DNA from: Thermoplasmata archaeon
GTDB taxonomy: Archaea > Thermoplasmatota > Thermoplasmata > Methanomassiliicoccales > Methanomethylophilaceae
DNA: 54,983 bases
Assembly: GCA_015063195.1 (NCBI GenBank)
Contig: SUSX01000004.1
Coordinates: 1-54,983 of the forward strand
Direction of reading: 5' to 3'
The position numbers and the translations under genes were made by a program. The notes below the pieces were generated by a model. That model did no database searches, was not told the DNA's origin, and worked only from the letters and a program-made list of their open reading frames with translations. This document shows positions 8,667 to 17,360 of the stretch, in pieces (position 1 is the stretch's first letter; every line of letters begins with the position of its first letter).

Positions 8667-9674
8667 ATGAAGGTCAAGGTAGGAATCAACGGATACGGAA
8701 CAATCGGAAAGAGAGTGGCGACAGCCGTCAATCAGCAGGACGATATGGAAATAGTCGGAGTTACAAAGACACGCCCGACATATGAGGCCAAGGATGCTGT
8801 GCGTCAGGGATACCCGCTCTATGTTCCCAAGGAGAACATCGAGGCCTTCGAGGCCGCAGGAATCAAAGTGGCCGGATCGGTAGAGGACATGATTGCTGCA
8901 GCAGACATTATTGTAGACTGTACACCCGGAAAAGTAGCAGAGGAATACAAGAAGAAGTATGCCGAAGCCGGCGTAAAGGCAATTTGGCAGGGAGGAGAGG
9001 ATCACAGTCTCACCGGAATCTCATTCAACGCAACTGCCAACTACAAGGAATCATGGGGAGTTCAGTTCTCAAGGGTCGTATCATGCAATACCACCGGACT
9101 TCTCAGAACACTTTACAATATCGATAAGAACTTCAAGGTCAAGAACGCCTTCGTTACACTCATCAGAAGGAGTGCAGATCCCAATGACAGCAAGAACGGA
9201 CCCATCAATGCCATCGAGCCCTCCGTGAAGCTTCCTACCCACCACGGACCCGATGTACAGAGCATCATGCCCTGGATAAGTATCAACACCATGGCAGTCA
9301 AGGTGCCAACAACACTCATGCATGTACATACAGTCGTCGCAGAGCTCGGTTCGGAAGTCACAACCGAACAGGTAAAGGAAGTAATTGCCAACTGTCCCCG
9401 TGTAAGGCTTGTCAAGAGCAAGGACGGAATCAAGTCCACAGCTCAGATTATGGATCTTGCAAGGGAACTCGGACGCTCACGCGGAGATATGTTCGAGATC
9501 GTCGTGTGGGAAGACGGAATCAAGGTTGTCGGAAACACACTTTACTACTATCAGGCAGTCAACCAGGAAAGTGACGTCATTCCCGAGAATATCGATTGTA
9601 TCAGATCCATGTGCAAACTCGAAGAGGATCCTGTCAAATCGATGGAGAAGACCAATAAGGCAATGGGAATCTGA
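8667..9674 (+). CDS. gap: Archaeal (type II) glyceraldehyde-3-phosphate dehydrogenase
   Basis: A 335-residue archaeal phosphorylating GAPDH of the tetrameric class with NAD(P) use. It begins MKVKVGINGYGTIGKRVA, the archaeal Rossmann start. The catalytic Cys is in VVSCNTTGL and the phosphate-binding segment is LIRRSADPND. The ATG at 8667 is preceded by GGTGA. A 33-codon upstream extension of the frame is rejected because it overlaps the promoter region and has no family match. pgk follows after 9 bases, so the two gluconeogenic/glycolytic steps are made together. Confidence 0.96.
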   Translation: MKVKVGINGYGTIGKRVATAVNQQDDMEIVGVTKTRPTYEAKDAVRQGYPLYVPKENIEAFEAAGIKVAGSVEDMIAAADIIVDCTPGKVAEEYKKKYAEAGVKAIWQGGEDHSLTGISFNATANYKESWGVQFSRVVSCNTTGLLRTLYNIDKNFKVKNAFVTLIRRSADPNDSKNGPINAIEPSVKLPTHHGPDVQSIMPWISINTMAVKVPTTLMHVHTVVAELGSEVTTEQVKEVIANCPRVRLVKSKDGIKSTAQIMDLARELGRSRGDMFEIVVWEDGIKVVGNTLYYYQAVNQESDVIPENIDCIRSMCKLEEDPVKSMEKTNKAMGI

Positions 9675-9683
9675 GGTGATCTC

Positions 9684-10907
9684 ATGAAGGATTTTCACAC
9701 GTTGGAGGATTTCGATTTCAAAGACAAGACCGTACTCTTGAGAGTGGACATCAACTGCCCTCTTGACAAGGAGACACTGGAAATCATCAACGATTCCAGA
9801 ATCAGAAGAATCATTCCGACTGTGAGAGAACTTATGGGAAAGAGGGCCAAAGTAGTAATATTGGCACACCAGAGCAGAAAGGGAAAGTGGGACTTCACTC
9901 CCCTGGATCAGCATTCAAAGAGGCTTGCAAGACACCTGAATCATGATGTCATCTATGTTGATGATGTGATGGGCGATGATGCAAAGAATGCCATAAAGAA
10001 TCTGGAACCCGGAAACGTACTTCTTCTCGGAAACGTCAGAGCATTAGATTTGGAAACTGCAAAAATCGATATGGAGGGACACTCAAAATCCGAACTCGTG
10101 ACTGAGCTGGCACCCTTGATCGATTACTATGTGTGCGATGCATTCGGAGCAGCCCACCGTTCACAGTGTTCACTTGTAGGATTTGCACCCAAGGTTCCTT
10201 CCGCATCCGGAAGGCTGATGGCAAAGGAACTGTTCGCACTCAGTGCAATCTTCGACAATCCCCGCAGACCCTCCGTGTTCATACTCGGCGGTGCTAAATT
10301 CGGTGATGCATCCGATATGATCGATCATGTACTCGGAAGCGGAATGGCTGACACTGTGATTCTTGTCGGATTGGCAGGCAATGCATTCCTTCTTGCAAGA
10401 GGTGTGGATATCGGAGCAGCATCCGAAAAGGTTCTTCAGGATGAACTTACAGAAGAGAACCTCAATGCAGCAAAGAGGATTCTTTCCAAGTACGGACAGA
10501 GGATTTTGCTTCCTGTAGATGTGGCCGTGGAACGTGACGGCAAACGTGTATCTGTATTGGTCGGAGACCTTCCCAGTGAAGAGCCAGCACTCGATATCGG
10601 AGATGCATCGATTGAGAAGTTCAGAAAAGTCCTTCTGTCATCAAAGACATGTTTCATGTCGGGACCTGCAGGTATGTATGAGAAAGCGGGATTCGAGGAC
10701 GGAACATATGAAATCATGAGTGCAATGATTCAGTCCGGTGCACAGTCTGTTATCGGAGGAGGTCACACGGTCGGTGCGGCAGACAAGTTCGATTTCACTG
10801 ACAGATTCTCATACGTAAGTACTGGAGGAGGAGCATTGGAAACATTCCTTCTCGGAGAACCTTTGCCGGTGGTCGAAGCACTCAGACACTCTTTCAAGAA
10901 TCTCTGA
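9684..10907 (+). CDS. pgk: Phosphoglycerate kinase
   Basis: A 407-residue enzyme interconverting 1,3-bisphosphoglycerate plus ADP with 3-phosphoglycerate plus ATP. The N-terminal substrate site has LLRVDINCPLD and ILAHQSRKGKWDF. VCDAFGAAHRSQCSLVGF carries the conserved Asp-Ala-Phe segment. The C-terminal nucleotide domain has SVFILGGAKFGDASDMI and a glycine-rich GGGHTVGAADKF. Its 407 residues are normal for archaeal PGK. The start follows a GAGGTGAT that overlaps the gap stop region. Confidence 0.95.
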   Translation: MKDFHTLEDFDFKDKTVLLRVDINCPLDKETLEIINDSRIRRIIPTVRELMGKRAKVVILAHQSRKGKWDFTPLDQHSKRLARHLNHDVIYVDDVMGDDAKNAIKNLEPGNVLLLGNVRALDLETAKIDMEGHSKSELVTELAPLIDYYVCDAFGAAHRSQCSLVGFAPKVPSASGRLMAKELFALSAIFDNPRRPSVFILGGAKFGDASDMIDHVLGSGMADTVILVGLAGNAFLLARGVDIGAASEKVLQDELTEENLNAAKRILSKYGQRILLPVDVAVERDGKRVSVLVGDLPSEEPALDIGDASIEKFRKVLLSSKTCFMSGPAGMYEKAGFEDGTYEIMSAMIQSGAQSVIGGGHTVGAADKFDFTDRFSYVSTGGGALETFLLGEPLPVVEALRHSFKNL

Positions 10908-10924
10908 TTGAAAATACAATCAAA

Positions 10925-10955
10925 TCTTCCGGAACACATATGTGATTCCGGAAGA
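10925..10955. terminator. Long inverted repeat between convergent genes (likely bidirectional terminator)
   Basis: TCTTCCGGAA (10925-10934) pairs perfectly with TTCCGGAAGA (10946-10955). The bases in between, CACATATGTG plus one A, are themselves nearly palindromic and extend the stem. It sits 17 bases after the pgk stop and directly against the stop of the minus-strand zinc-ribbon gene. That position fits transcription termination or mRNA 3' end protection for both genes. Confidence 0.55.
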
Positions 10956-11345
10956 CTATTTCTTCAACATGTTTCCGCATTTAGGACAGAAATCTCTGCT
11001 GGAAGCATCTACCTTTTCTCCGCATGAAGCACAGACAGAGATGTTCTTAACTTTGTCAAGATCCAATGCAGTGCCGCATTTTGCGCAGAATCCCTCATCA
11101 CCGACCTTTGCATAGCAATTGGGGCAATGTTTTTTGGATGACAGTCTGTAGATCATCTTTGAACCTTTAGAAAGGAATGCGAAATAAAGGAACAACAGTA
11201 CTCCTATGAGAATCATAAGTCCGTAGATTGCAATCCTTGCCTTTCCGTTGTCTGTAGACATATAGTAATCGAAATTAGTTACCAATTGTACAGTCCATAG
11301 AATAATCCAGATCAAAGGAAATATTGGAATGTAGTTGATTCTCAT
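10956..11345 (-). CDS. Two-helix membrane protein with C-terminal double zinc ribbon
   Basis: A 129-residue protein of unrecognised function. Residues about 5-25 and 38-60 are hydrophobic helices (IPIFPLIWIILW and YGLMILIGVLLFLYFAFL). They are followed by two zinc-ribbon units, CPNCYAKVGDEGFCAKC and CASCGEKVDASSRDFCPKC, each with paired CxxC motifs. Such proteins are common in archaea as membrane-tethered zinc-binding proteins; nothing here shows a specific role. It ends with TAG immediately before a strong inverted repeat. Confidence 0.7.
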   Translation of the reverse strand: MRINYIPIFPLIWIILWTVQLVTNFDYYMSTDNGKARIAIYGLMILIGVLLFLYFAFLSKGSKMIYRLSSKKHCPNCYAKVGDEGFCAKCGTALDLDKVKNISVCASCGEKVDASSRDFCPKCGNMLKK

Positions 11346-11443
11346 TGTGACTTACATCCTGGATACGGAATATAAAGCATTCTGCCCTGATCTGAGGCAT
11401 ATGTCAGGGTAATCGGAAACGTCAGAATTTCTGACAGATGGGG

Positions 11444-11590
11444 TCAGTTTTTCATCGAATCGTTAGACAATACGGAAACTCTCTTCTGCATCTGTCTTAT
11501 GATCGGCCCAACAAGCAGTGCTGCAATTATAGTGCCCTCTCTGGTTCCTGCAAATCCATGCAGGAAAATCAATCCGTCACAACCGTTAGG
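11444..11590 (-). pseudogene. C-terminal remnant of a multi-pass membrane protein (YczE/DUF6198-like)
   Basis: An open stretch of 48 codons plus TGA lies between the lysA stop and the zinc-ribbon gene. It begins right after an in-frame TGA at 11593-11591 and has no start codon with a ribosome-binding site. The translation contains GTREGTIIAALLVGPIIR, which resembles the conserved last-helix motif (G-x-x-E-G-T-x-I-A-A-L-x-x-G) of YczE/DUF6198-type integral membrane proteins. The rest of such a protein is absent, so this looks like a decayed gene. The match is from memory and short. Confidence 0.45.
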
Positions 11591-11602
11591 TCATGACGGA
11601 TT
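11545..11602 (-). terminator. Two hairpins downstream of lysA
   Basis: AATCCGTCA (11571-11579) pairs with TGACGGATT (11594-11602), and TTCCTGCA (11545-11552) pairs with TGCAGGAA (11559-11566). The first starts about 20 bases after the lysA stop. Together they may end the lysine operon transcript. They overlap the gene remnant, so part of the symmetry could be coincidental. Confidence 0.4.
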
Positions 11603-11619
11603 TGTTATAAGAGGTAAAA

Positions 11620-12882
11620 TCACTGTTTAGACAGTCTTTTAGGTACGATCTGGTGTCTCCAGAGGTCCTCAAAGTCTTCCTTCTCCCTGATGAGTTCTGC
11701 CTCTCCGTTGTTAACGAGGACTTCGGCACATCTGGGTCTGGAATTGTATGTACTGGACATGGCGAATCCGTATGCACCTGCGCAGTAAACTGCGACAATA
11801 TCGCCCTCTTCTGCCTCGGGAAGTGCACGGTCACGTGCGATATAATCTCCGCTTTCACAGATAGGGCCTACCACATCATACTTGGCAACGCCTGCCTTGT
11901 TGTGTTTGTTTGCTATGCTTACATAATGGTACGAATCATAGAATGCAGGTCTGATGAGGGTGTTGAATCCTGCATCGACACCGATGTAGTTCTTTGTACC
12001 TGCATTCTTGACATCTACACATTTTGTGAGAAGTATCGTAGAGTCGCATACCAGGTATCTTCCGGGTTCGAGTGCGATGGTTTTGATATCTGTTTCATTC
12101 ATCACCATATCTGTAATGATGGAACCCAGATCTTCCAACTCAGCTTCGGGGTCCTGAGGTTTGTACGGGACTCCGAATCCTCCGCCGAAGTCAAGGAATT
12201 CCAACTCAATTCCTGTACGGTCCTTTATGTCATTGACAAGTTCGCACAATACTTCGATGACTTCAATGAAAGGATCTACAGTGAGTCCTCCGGATCCTGT
12301 GTGTGCGTGTATTCCTTTCACATCGAATCCGAGTTCCTGTGCTCTTTCGTAGGTCTTGATGACTCTGTTGTACGGAATTCCGAATTTGGCACCTTTTCCG
12401 CCGGTCATGACCTTGCCGCTGTGGCCTGATGCAACTCCCGGTGTAATTCTGAATGAAATAGGGATGTCTGTGGTGATCTTAGCAAGACGTTCAAGTTCAG
12501 ACTCAGAATCTACATTGATCCTGCATCCAGTATCTACAACAGCCTGAAGTTCCTCGTTGCTGACGTTGCATCCTGTGTACATGATTCTGTCTGCAGGGAA
12601 TCCTGCTTTGAGGCATGTGAGTACTTCACCGATGGAAACCGCATCGATATGGCTTCCTTCCTGTTCCAGGATGCTCAGAATGGCAAGGTTCGTGTTCGCT
12701 TTGCATGCGTAGTGGACCTCAGTAGGCATGTGTGCGGCGAATGCGTTGTAGATCCTGCGGTAGTTCTCTCTGAGAATCTGCTCATTCGTAACATATACAG
12801 GTGTACCGAATTTGTTGGCAATGTCTACAGTGGACATTCCGCCGAAGATCATAGTTCCGTCTTTACTTTCGTAATCCCTCAT
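11620..12882 (-). CDS. lysA: Diaminopimelate decarboxylase
   Basis: A 420-residue PLP enzyme that makes L-lysine from meso-diaminopimelate. The PLP lysine lies in VHYACKANTNLAIL. The barrel carries GIHAHTGSGG and FLDFGGGFGVPY, and the C-terminal domain has GPICESGDYIARD and CAGAYGFAMSS, which complete the dimer active site. It is the last gene of the lysine operon; its ATG overlaps the lysC stop by four bases. Two hairpins follow its stop. Confidence 0.95.
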   Translation of the reverse strand: MRDYESKDGTMIFGGMSTVDIANKFGTPVYVTNEQILRENYRRIYNAFAAHMPTEVHYACKANTNLAILSILEQEGSHIDAVSIGEVLTCLKAGFPADRIMYTGCNVSNEELQAVVDTGCRINVDSESELERLAKITTDIPISFRITPGVASGHSGKVMTGGKGAKFGIPYNRVIKTYERAQELGFDVKGIHAHTGSGGLTVDPFIEVIEVLCELVNDIKDRTGIELEFLDFGGGFGVPYKPQDPEAELEDLGSIITDMVMNETDIKTIALEPGRYLVCDSTILLTKCVDVKNAGTKNYIGVDAGFNTLIRPAFYDSYHYVSIANKHNKAGVAKYDVVGPICESGDYIARDRALPEAEEGDIVAVYCAGAYGFAMSSTYNSRPRCAEVLVNNGEAELIREKEDFEDLWRHQIVPKRLSKQ

Positions 12883-14243
12883 TTCTTCACGCTCGATATG
12901 AATTTTTTATGGAGTATCCTGACGACATCCAATGCCGATTCTGTAGGTACGACGAAATTCAGAGAGACGTCGGAAGCTCCTTCCGAAATCATTTCAACGT
13001 TGGCTTCAGCCTCTTTGACTGCTCCGAAGATATCTCCTGAGAATCCGTTCTTGTCAAGGAGATCGTCTCCGACTGCACAGATTAAAGCAACATCGTTCTT
13101 GATTTCGATGCCTTCAATTTCTTCACTGTGCATTCCTCTGATCTCTCCGAGAATCCTTGCAGTGTCGTTGTTGTGGAACAGGAAAGCGATGGTTGACAGT
13201 GATGTCGATACTGCATAGAGCGGAATGTCCAAATCTCCGATCCTGTCGATGATCGTTGCGATGAGTTTGGGCCTGTATGCAAGCTCTCCCGCTCTGATGG
13301 TGACAATGGAAAGGTCGCTCTTCATCGCCACGGCCTTCAGAAGTGATTTGCTCTTCTTCCTGAGGTTGTAGATCAGTGTTCCGGGGTGCTCCGGCTGATA
13401 TGAGTTCTTGATCTTCACAGATATGTGCTTCATTCTTGCAGGTTCGATTGTTCTGGGGTGAAGAACTTTTGCTCCGAAGTATGCGAGTTCAGCTGCTTCG
13501 TTGAAGTTCATCTCCTTGATGGTGACAGCATCCTCAACAACTCTGGGGTCTGCACTCATGAAACCGTTTACGTCGGTCCAGATTTCGATTGTGTCTGCAT
13601 CAAGAGCATTACCGATTGCTGCAGCGGCGTAATCCGATCCGCCCCTTCCGAAGGTAAGCGGTTCTCCCGATTCGCTGATTCCGTAGAATCCTGTGATGAT
13701 CGGAATCGTTCCGTCGTCTATGAGGGGTTTGACATTGATGCCCATGGATGATGCGGTTCTTTCCAGATCGCATTCTCCCGACAGCGGTGCACCGACCGCA
13801 TAGATTCCTGCATCTTCGGATGTGAGGGCAACGGATTTGTATCCCATCTCCATGATAAGATGTGAAAGCATAAGGCTGGAGAATCTCTCTCCCTGCGAGG
13901 AGATATTGTCCTTGAAATAAGGGCTGTTCCAACCGTCCTTATCAGAATAGAGTTTCTTGAACTCGTCAAATCTCTTTTCGAATTCCTCAGTGAACTCTTC
14001 GAGTCTCTTTCCTTCGAAGAGTTCTTTGGCGACGGTCATGTGTCTCTCTTTGAATTTACAGAAGATGTCCTCGTCTTTCAGTGTCTTATCGTCCAATGCA
14101 CTGACCAGGAAGTTCGTGATTCCAGACATGGCGGAGACGACAACGGCCTTCTTTCCGCTTCCGGAGACGATGATGTTCGCAGATCTCTTCATAGCTTCAG
14201 CGGAACCTACGCTGGTTCCTCCGAATTTCATTACTGTAATCAT
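12879..14243 (-). CDS. lysC: Aspartate kinase
   Basis: A 454-residue enzyme that phosphorylates L-aspartate, the first step toward lysine, threonine and methionine. The N terminus has MKFGGTSVGSAEAM. The active site continues with GFYGISESGEPLTFGRGGSDYAA and EIWTDVNGFMSADPR. The last 150 residues form the two ACT domains that usually give lysine or threonine feedback control. It overlaps both dapB and lysA by four bases, so it is translationally coupled inside the operon. Placement with dap genes suggests it mainly serves lysine. Confidence 0.94.
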   Translation of the reverse strand: MITVMKFGGTSVGSAEAMKRSANIIVSGSGKKAVVVSAMSGITNFLVSALDDKTLKDEDIFCKFKERHMTVAKELFEGKRLEEFTEEFEKRFDEFKKLYSDKDGWNSPYFKDNISSQGERFSSLMLSHLIMEMGYKSVALTSEDAGIYAVGAPLSGECDLERTASSMGINVKPLIDDGTIPIITGFYGISESGEPLTFGRGGSDYAAAAIGNALDADTIEIWTDVNGFMSADPRVVEDAVTIKEMNFNEAAELAYFGAKVLHPRTIEPARMKHISVKIKNSYQPEHPGTLIYNLRKKSKSLLKAVAMKSDLSIVTIRAGELAYRPKLIATIIDRIGDLDIPLYAVSTSLSTIAFLFHNNDTARILGEIRGMHSEEIEGIEIKNDVALICAVGDDLLDKNGFSGDIFGAVKEAEANVEMISEGASDVSLNFVVPTESALDVVRILHKKFISSVKK

Positions 14244-15019
14244 AAGTTAAGCACCTCTTCCATGCTGTGGACTTTTCCGTCCTTTTTGTCGGAGATCCAC
14301 CTGATGGCTTTTACACACCCCATGGCGATTACTTCTCTGGAAACGGCCTTATGGGAGAATTCAATCCTTTCCATATCTCCGGCGAAGATCACTGTGTGAT
14401 CCCCTACGATATTTCCTGCCCTGATAGAATGGACTCCGATTTCCCTTTTCCTGGGGCCGGTTATTCCCTCCCTTCCGTGTACGACATCCTGTATTCCTGT
14501 AGTATTGCTCAGTCTTCTGACGGTTTCCAAAGCAGTACCTGACGGTGAATCCTTCTTGGCGCCGTGATGAGCTTCCACAACCTCGATATCGTATTCGGGA
14601 AGTGCCTTGGCCAGTATCTCGCAAATTTTCCAGAATATGTTTACGCCTGATGCGAAATTGGATGATATAATGGCAGATGTACCGTACTTTTCAGTATTTT
14701 CGGTCATCCTGTTTAATGCGGATGCATCCACTGCTGTGGTACCGAGAACGAGATTCGTTCCGGTTTCCGCAATCCTGTCCACAACGGCTGATGCCGCTAC
14801 AGGAGCGGTGAAGTCCACATAGACATCTGCATCCTTGAGAAGTGTTTCAAGTTCGGACGGAGCGGAGGCAAATATGCCGGGGTAGAGTTCTCTGCCGACA
14901 TTACCTCCGTTTTCCGAAACTATTGCACCTGTGAGTTTCAAATCATCGGATGATACAATTTGGTCGCATACCATCCTTCCGAGTTTACCGGTGGCTCCCG
15001 CCACCACTACGTTTACCAC
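14240..15019 (-). CDS. dapB: 4-hydroxy-tetrahydrodipicolinate reductase
   Basis: A 259-residue NAD(P)H reductase of the lysine/diaminopimelate pathway. VNVVVAGATGKLGRMVC is the nucleotide-binding start. VVEAHHGAKKDSPSGTAL carries the catalytic His and the Lys, and the C-terminal FSHKAVSREVIAMGCVKAI is typical. It lies 10 bases after dapA and overlaps lysC. Confidence 0.95.
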   Translation of the reverse strand: MVNVVVAGATGKLGRMVCDQIVSSDDLKLTGAIVSENGGNVGRELYPGIFASAPSELETLLKDADVYVDFTAPVAASAVVDRIAETGTNLVLGTTAVDASALNRMTENTEKYGTSAIISSNFASGVNIFWKICEILAKALPEYDIEVVEAHHGAKKDSPSGTALETVRRLSNTTGIQDVVHGREGITGPRKREIGVHSIRAGNIVGDHTVIFAGDMERIEFSHKAVSREVIAMGCVKAIRWISDKKDGKVHSMEEVLNL

Positions 15020-15029
15020 TAGGTATCCC

Positions 15030-15902
15030 TCAGATCAATCCGAGCATCGCTATGTCCTTATCCAACAGTGCACGGTTTGCGGGTGAGAGCTCCGTAAGAG
15101 GAAGTCTTGGAAGTCCGTTTCCGTATCCGAGCCTCTTCATCACGTATTTGATCGGAATTGGGTTGGATTCTACGAACAGGTCGGTGAATAAAGGCATCAT
15201 CTTGTAGTGCAGTGCAGATGCATCGATGAATTTCTCCTTAAGACAGAGATCTACCATCTGCGACATAGACCTGGGGCAGCAGTTGGATGTAACTGATATT
15301 ACTCCGACGGCTCCCAACGCAATCATCGGGAATGTGAGTCCGTCATCTCCGGAAAGAACCTCAAAATCCTTGGGTTTTGTCTCGATAATCTTCTGAACCT
15401 GAGGCATATTTCCGCTTGCTTCCTTGATTCCGACAATGCCGGGAAGTTCGGAAAGGCGGAGAGTAGTTTCTGCATTCATGTTGCTACCTGTCCTTCCGGG
15501 TACGTTGTAAAGTACAATGGGACAGTCAACACTTTCTGATATTTTCCTGAAGTGTTGATAGATTCCTTCCTGTGTGGGCTTAATGTAATAGGGGGAGATT
15601 GAAAGCAGTCCGTCTGCTCCGAGGTCTGCGGCACATTTGCTGAGCTTGATTGCTTCTTCTGTGCAGTTGCTTCCAGCACCGGCAAGGATCTTTGCCTTCT
15701 TTGCCTGGTCTATGACGATACTGATGACTCTTATATGCTCTTCATGACTGAGGGTGGCAGATTCTCCTGTTGAACCGCAGGGAACGAGTGTAGTGACTCC
15801 GTTCTCTTCTTGGAAATCAACCAGTCTTCTGAGGCCATCCTCGTCTATCGAACCGTCTTTTTTGAACGGTGTGATAATGGCTGTGGCTGTTCCTCCAAAC
15901 AT
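15030..15902 (-). CDS. dapA: 4-hydroxy-tetrahydrodipicolinate synthase
   Basis: A 290-residue aldolase that condenses pyruvate with aspartate semialdehyde. FGGTATAIITPFKKDG is the usual start, PCGSTGESATLSHEEH is the substrate loop, the catalytic Tyr is in VLYNVPGRTGSNM and the Schiff-base Lys in VGIKEASGNMPQ. The ATG at 15902 is chosen because GGGGAG lies 8 bases upstream; that site is inside the end of the lrp gene, whose TGA is one base before this ATG. This makes the regulator and the pathway one transcription unit. Confidence 0.95.
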   Translation of the reverse strand: MFGGTATAIITPFKKDGSIDEDGLRRLVDFQEENGVTTLVPCGSTGESATLSHEEHIRVISIVIDQAKKAKILAGAGSNCTEEAIKLSKCAADLGADGLLSISPYYIKPTQEGIYQHFRKISESVDCPIVLYNVPGRTGSNMNAETTLRLSELPGIVGIKEASGNMPQVQKIIETKPKDFEVLSGDDGLTFPMIALGAVGVISVTSNCCPRSMSQMVDLCLKEKFIDASALHYKMMPLFTDLFVESNPIPIKYVMKRLGYGNGLPRLPLTELSPANRALLDKDIAMLGLI

Positions 15903-15903
15903 G

Positions 15904-16326
15904 TCATTTCTCCCCAAAATGCTCTTTGAGAATCAGACGCGTACGTGTACTTAAAATGTTGTCATTGCGCCTGACCTTCTCGATGATGTCATTGAGATGC
16001 TGCGAAGATTCTACATCGATGATTGCTATGACATCCTGATCGCCGGTAACCTCAAACACTTCAATGATCCCGTCGTATCTTGCGAGTTCGTTGGCAACGT
16101 CCTCGGTGTCGGTGTTGACATCTATCCTGATTTCTACCAGTGCCTTAACGTTTTTAGAGCTTGTTTTGATGGTGAATCCGCAGATCACGTCATCGTCCAC
16201 CATCTTGTGTACCCTGCTTCTGATGGTTCCTTCCGAAACACCGAGTTTATCGGCAATCTCAACGAAAGGGCATCTGGAATCCTTTTTCAGGATTGCAATT
16301 ATACGTTTATCGAGGTTGTCAATCAT
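15904..16326 (-). CDS. Lrp/AsnC-family regulator, probable control of the lysine operon
   Basis: A 140-residue regulator. The N-terminal winged helix-turn-helix (IDNLDKRIIAILKKDSR, then VEIADKLGVSEGTIRSRVHKM) is followed by a C-terminal ligand-sensing RAM domain (ending ILSTRTRLILKEHFGEK). It is first in the operon with dapA, dapB, lysC and lysA. In Sulfolobus the related LysM controls lysine genes, so a lysine-responsive role is likely but inferred. The ATG at 16326 has GGTGA 5 bases upstream; a second ATG at 16338 is possible. An inverted repeat lies upstream of its TATA box. Confidence 0.85.
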   Translation of the reverse strand: MIDNLDKRIIAILKKDSRCPFVEIADKLGVSEGTIRSRVHKMVDDDVICGFTIKTSSKNVKALVEIRIDVNTDTEDVANELARYDGIIEVFEVTGDQDVIAIIDVESSQHLNDIIEKVRRNDNILSTRTRLILKEHFGEK

Positions 16327-16375
16327 TTCGCTCACCATGCAGGTTTTTCGTAGCTATGGTAACGCGATACATAAG

Positions 16376-16386
16376 CAAATATAAAT
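16376..16386 (-). promoter_or_regulatory. TATA box of the lrp-lysine operon
   Basis: On the minus strand TTTATATTT lies about 50-60 bases upstream of the Lrp start, which predicts a short leader carrying the GGTGA site. Confidence 0.55.
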
Positions 16387-16400
16387 AGAATTTTGAAAAA

Positions 16401-16415
16401 CGTAGACATCCTACG
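16401..16415. promoter_or_regulatory. Candidate Lrp operator
   Basis: CGTAG (16401-16405) and CTACG (16411-16415) form a perfect 5-5-5 inverted repeat. It lies about 15-25 bases upstream of the lrp TATA box, a place where archaeal Lrp activators such as LysM bind (family knowledge). A partial copy, CGTAGCTATGGTAACG, occurs nearer the start at about 16349-16364. Confidence 0.45.
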
Positions 16416-16508
16416 GAAATCATCAAACGTCAGAAAGATAAATTCCTTATTCGGAACAATGTTACGATTGCCGTGGGTATATATAAAAACATACGCCCGC
16501 ATACAAGT

Positions 16509-17360
16509 ATGATGGAGTCCGTCTACATAATTGCCGCAATCATCACATTGCTGGTACTGGTATCTGCATCGGTTTCCGATTGGAAGAAGAGGGAAGTCAG
16601 TGATATACATTGGTTAATCCTGTTTATCACCGGTACGGCAGTACTCCTGATCAGATACGGTTCGGATCCTCTGCCTACGTCATTCGCAGCACTTATGTTC
16701 ATCCTTATCTCAGCGGATCTGATTTGGGACAGGGAGCCTACGTTGAAATCCGAATCGTTATTGATGACAGGCATAATCATGTCGGCAACAATGGTTGTCA
16801 GAATGGCATGGGGTACTGATCTGGTACAGGCGGCTCTTACCGTATTTGCTGTGTTCTTCGTCATGAACCTTCTGTATTATACGGGCATCGTCAGGGGCGG
16901 AGCGGATGCAAAATGTGTGATTGCAATCTCAATGGTGTTCCCTTTGTATCCTGCATTCGGAGAATTTCCATTAGTGATGTCTTCATCCGACCCATTCGTC
17001 ACAGTATTCCCGTTTGCTGTTGCCGTTTTCATAGTTGCAGATGTGCTGGCTGTTTCTCCTTTGTTTTACTATTTGGCGAGAAATCTGATCAAAGGCGACA
17101 GGATGTTTCCGCAGATGCTCATAGGTTATGTGAAGCCCCTTTCGGCTGTGGATGAGGAGAAGGAATGGCCGATTCAGGACATTATCGATGGTGAGATAGT
17201 AATCAGAACCAGACCTGCGGACGATGGGGCAGTACAACGTCTGAAGGGAGCAGGCGCTGAAAATATCTGGGTCACTCCGATAATTCCGTTCATCATACCA
17301 TTGACGGCAGCGTATGTGATCGTACTGCTGATAGGGAATCCGTTCTTCCTCATCTTATGA
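16509..17360 (+). CDS. Prepilin peptidase-like A24 aspartic protease
   Basis: A 283-residue integral membrane protein with about six hydrophobic helices. Two conserved Asp motifs of family A24 are visible: SASVSDWKKREVSD after the first helix, and GGADAK (variant of GxGD) near residue 138. Archaeal members (FlaK, PibD) cleave class III signal peptides of archaellin and pilin subunits. No pilin or archaellin genes are in the window. The start at 16509 lies about 25-30 bases after GTATATATAAAAA and lacks a Shine-Dalgarno site, so it is probably leaderless. The soluble C-terminal region (about 200-260) is larger than in the smallest family members. Confidence 0.82.
   Translation: MMESVYIIAAIITLLVLVSASVSDWKKREVSDIHWLILFITGTAVLLIRYGSDPLPTSFAALMFILISADLIWDREPTLKSESLLMTGIIMSATMVVRMAWGTDLVQAALTVFAVFFVMNLLYYTGIVRGGADAKCVIAISMVFPLYPAFGEFPLVMSSSDPFVTVFPFAVAVFIVADVLAVSPLFYYLARNLIKGDRMFPQMLIGYVKPLSAVDEEKEWPIQDIIDGEIVIRTRPADDGAVQRLKGAGAENIWVTPIIPFIIPLTAAYVIVLLIGNPFFLIL

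Noticed and set aside
11653-12429. 258-codon open frame on the plus strand opposite lysA
   Set aside because: It is antisense to a certain lysA gene, is Cys/Val-rich without motif, and has no ribosome-binding site; it is a codon-bias shadow.
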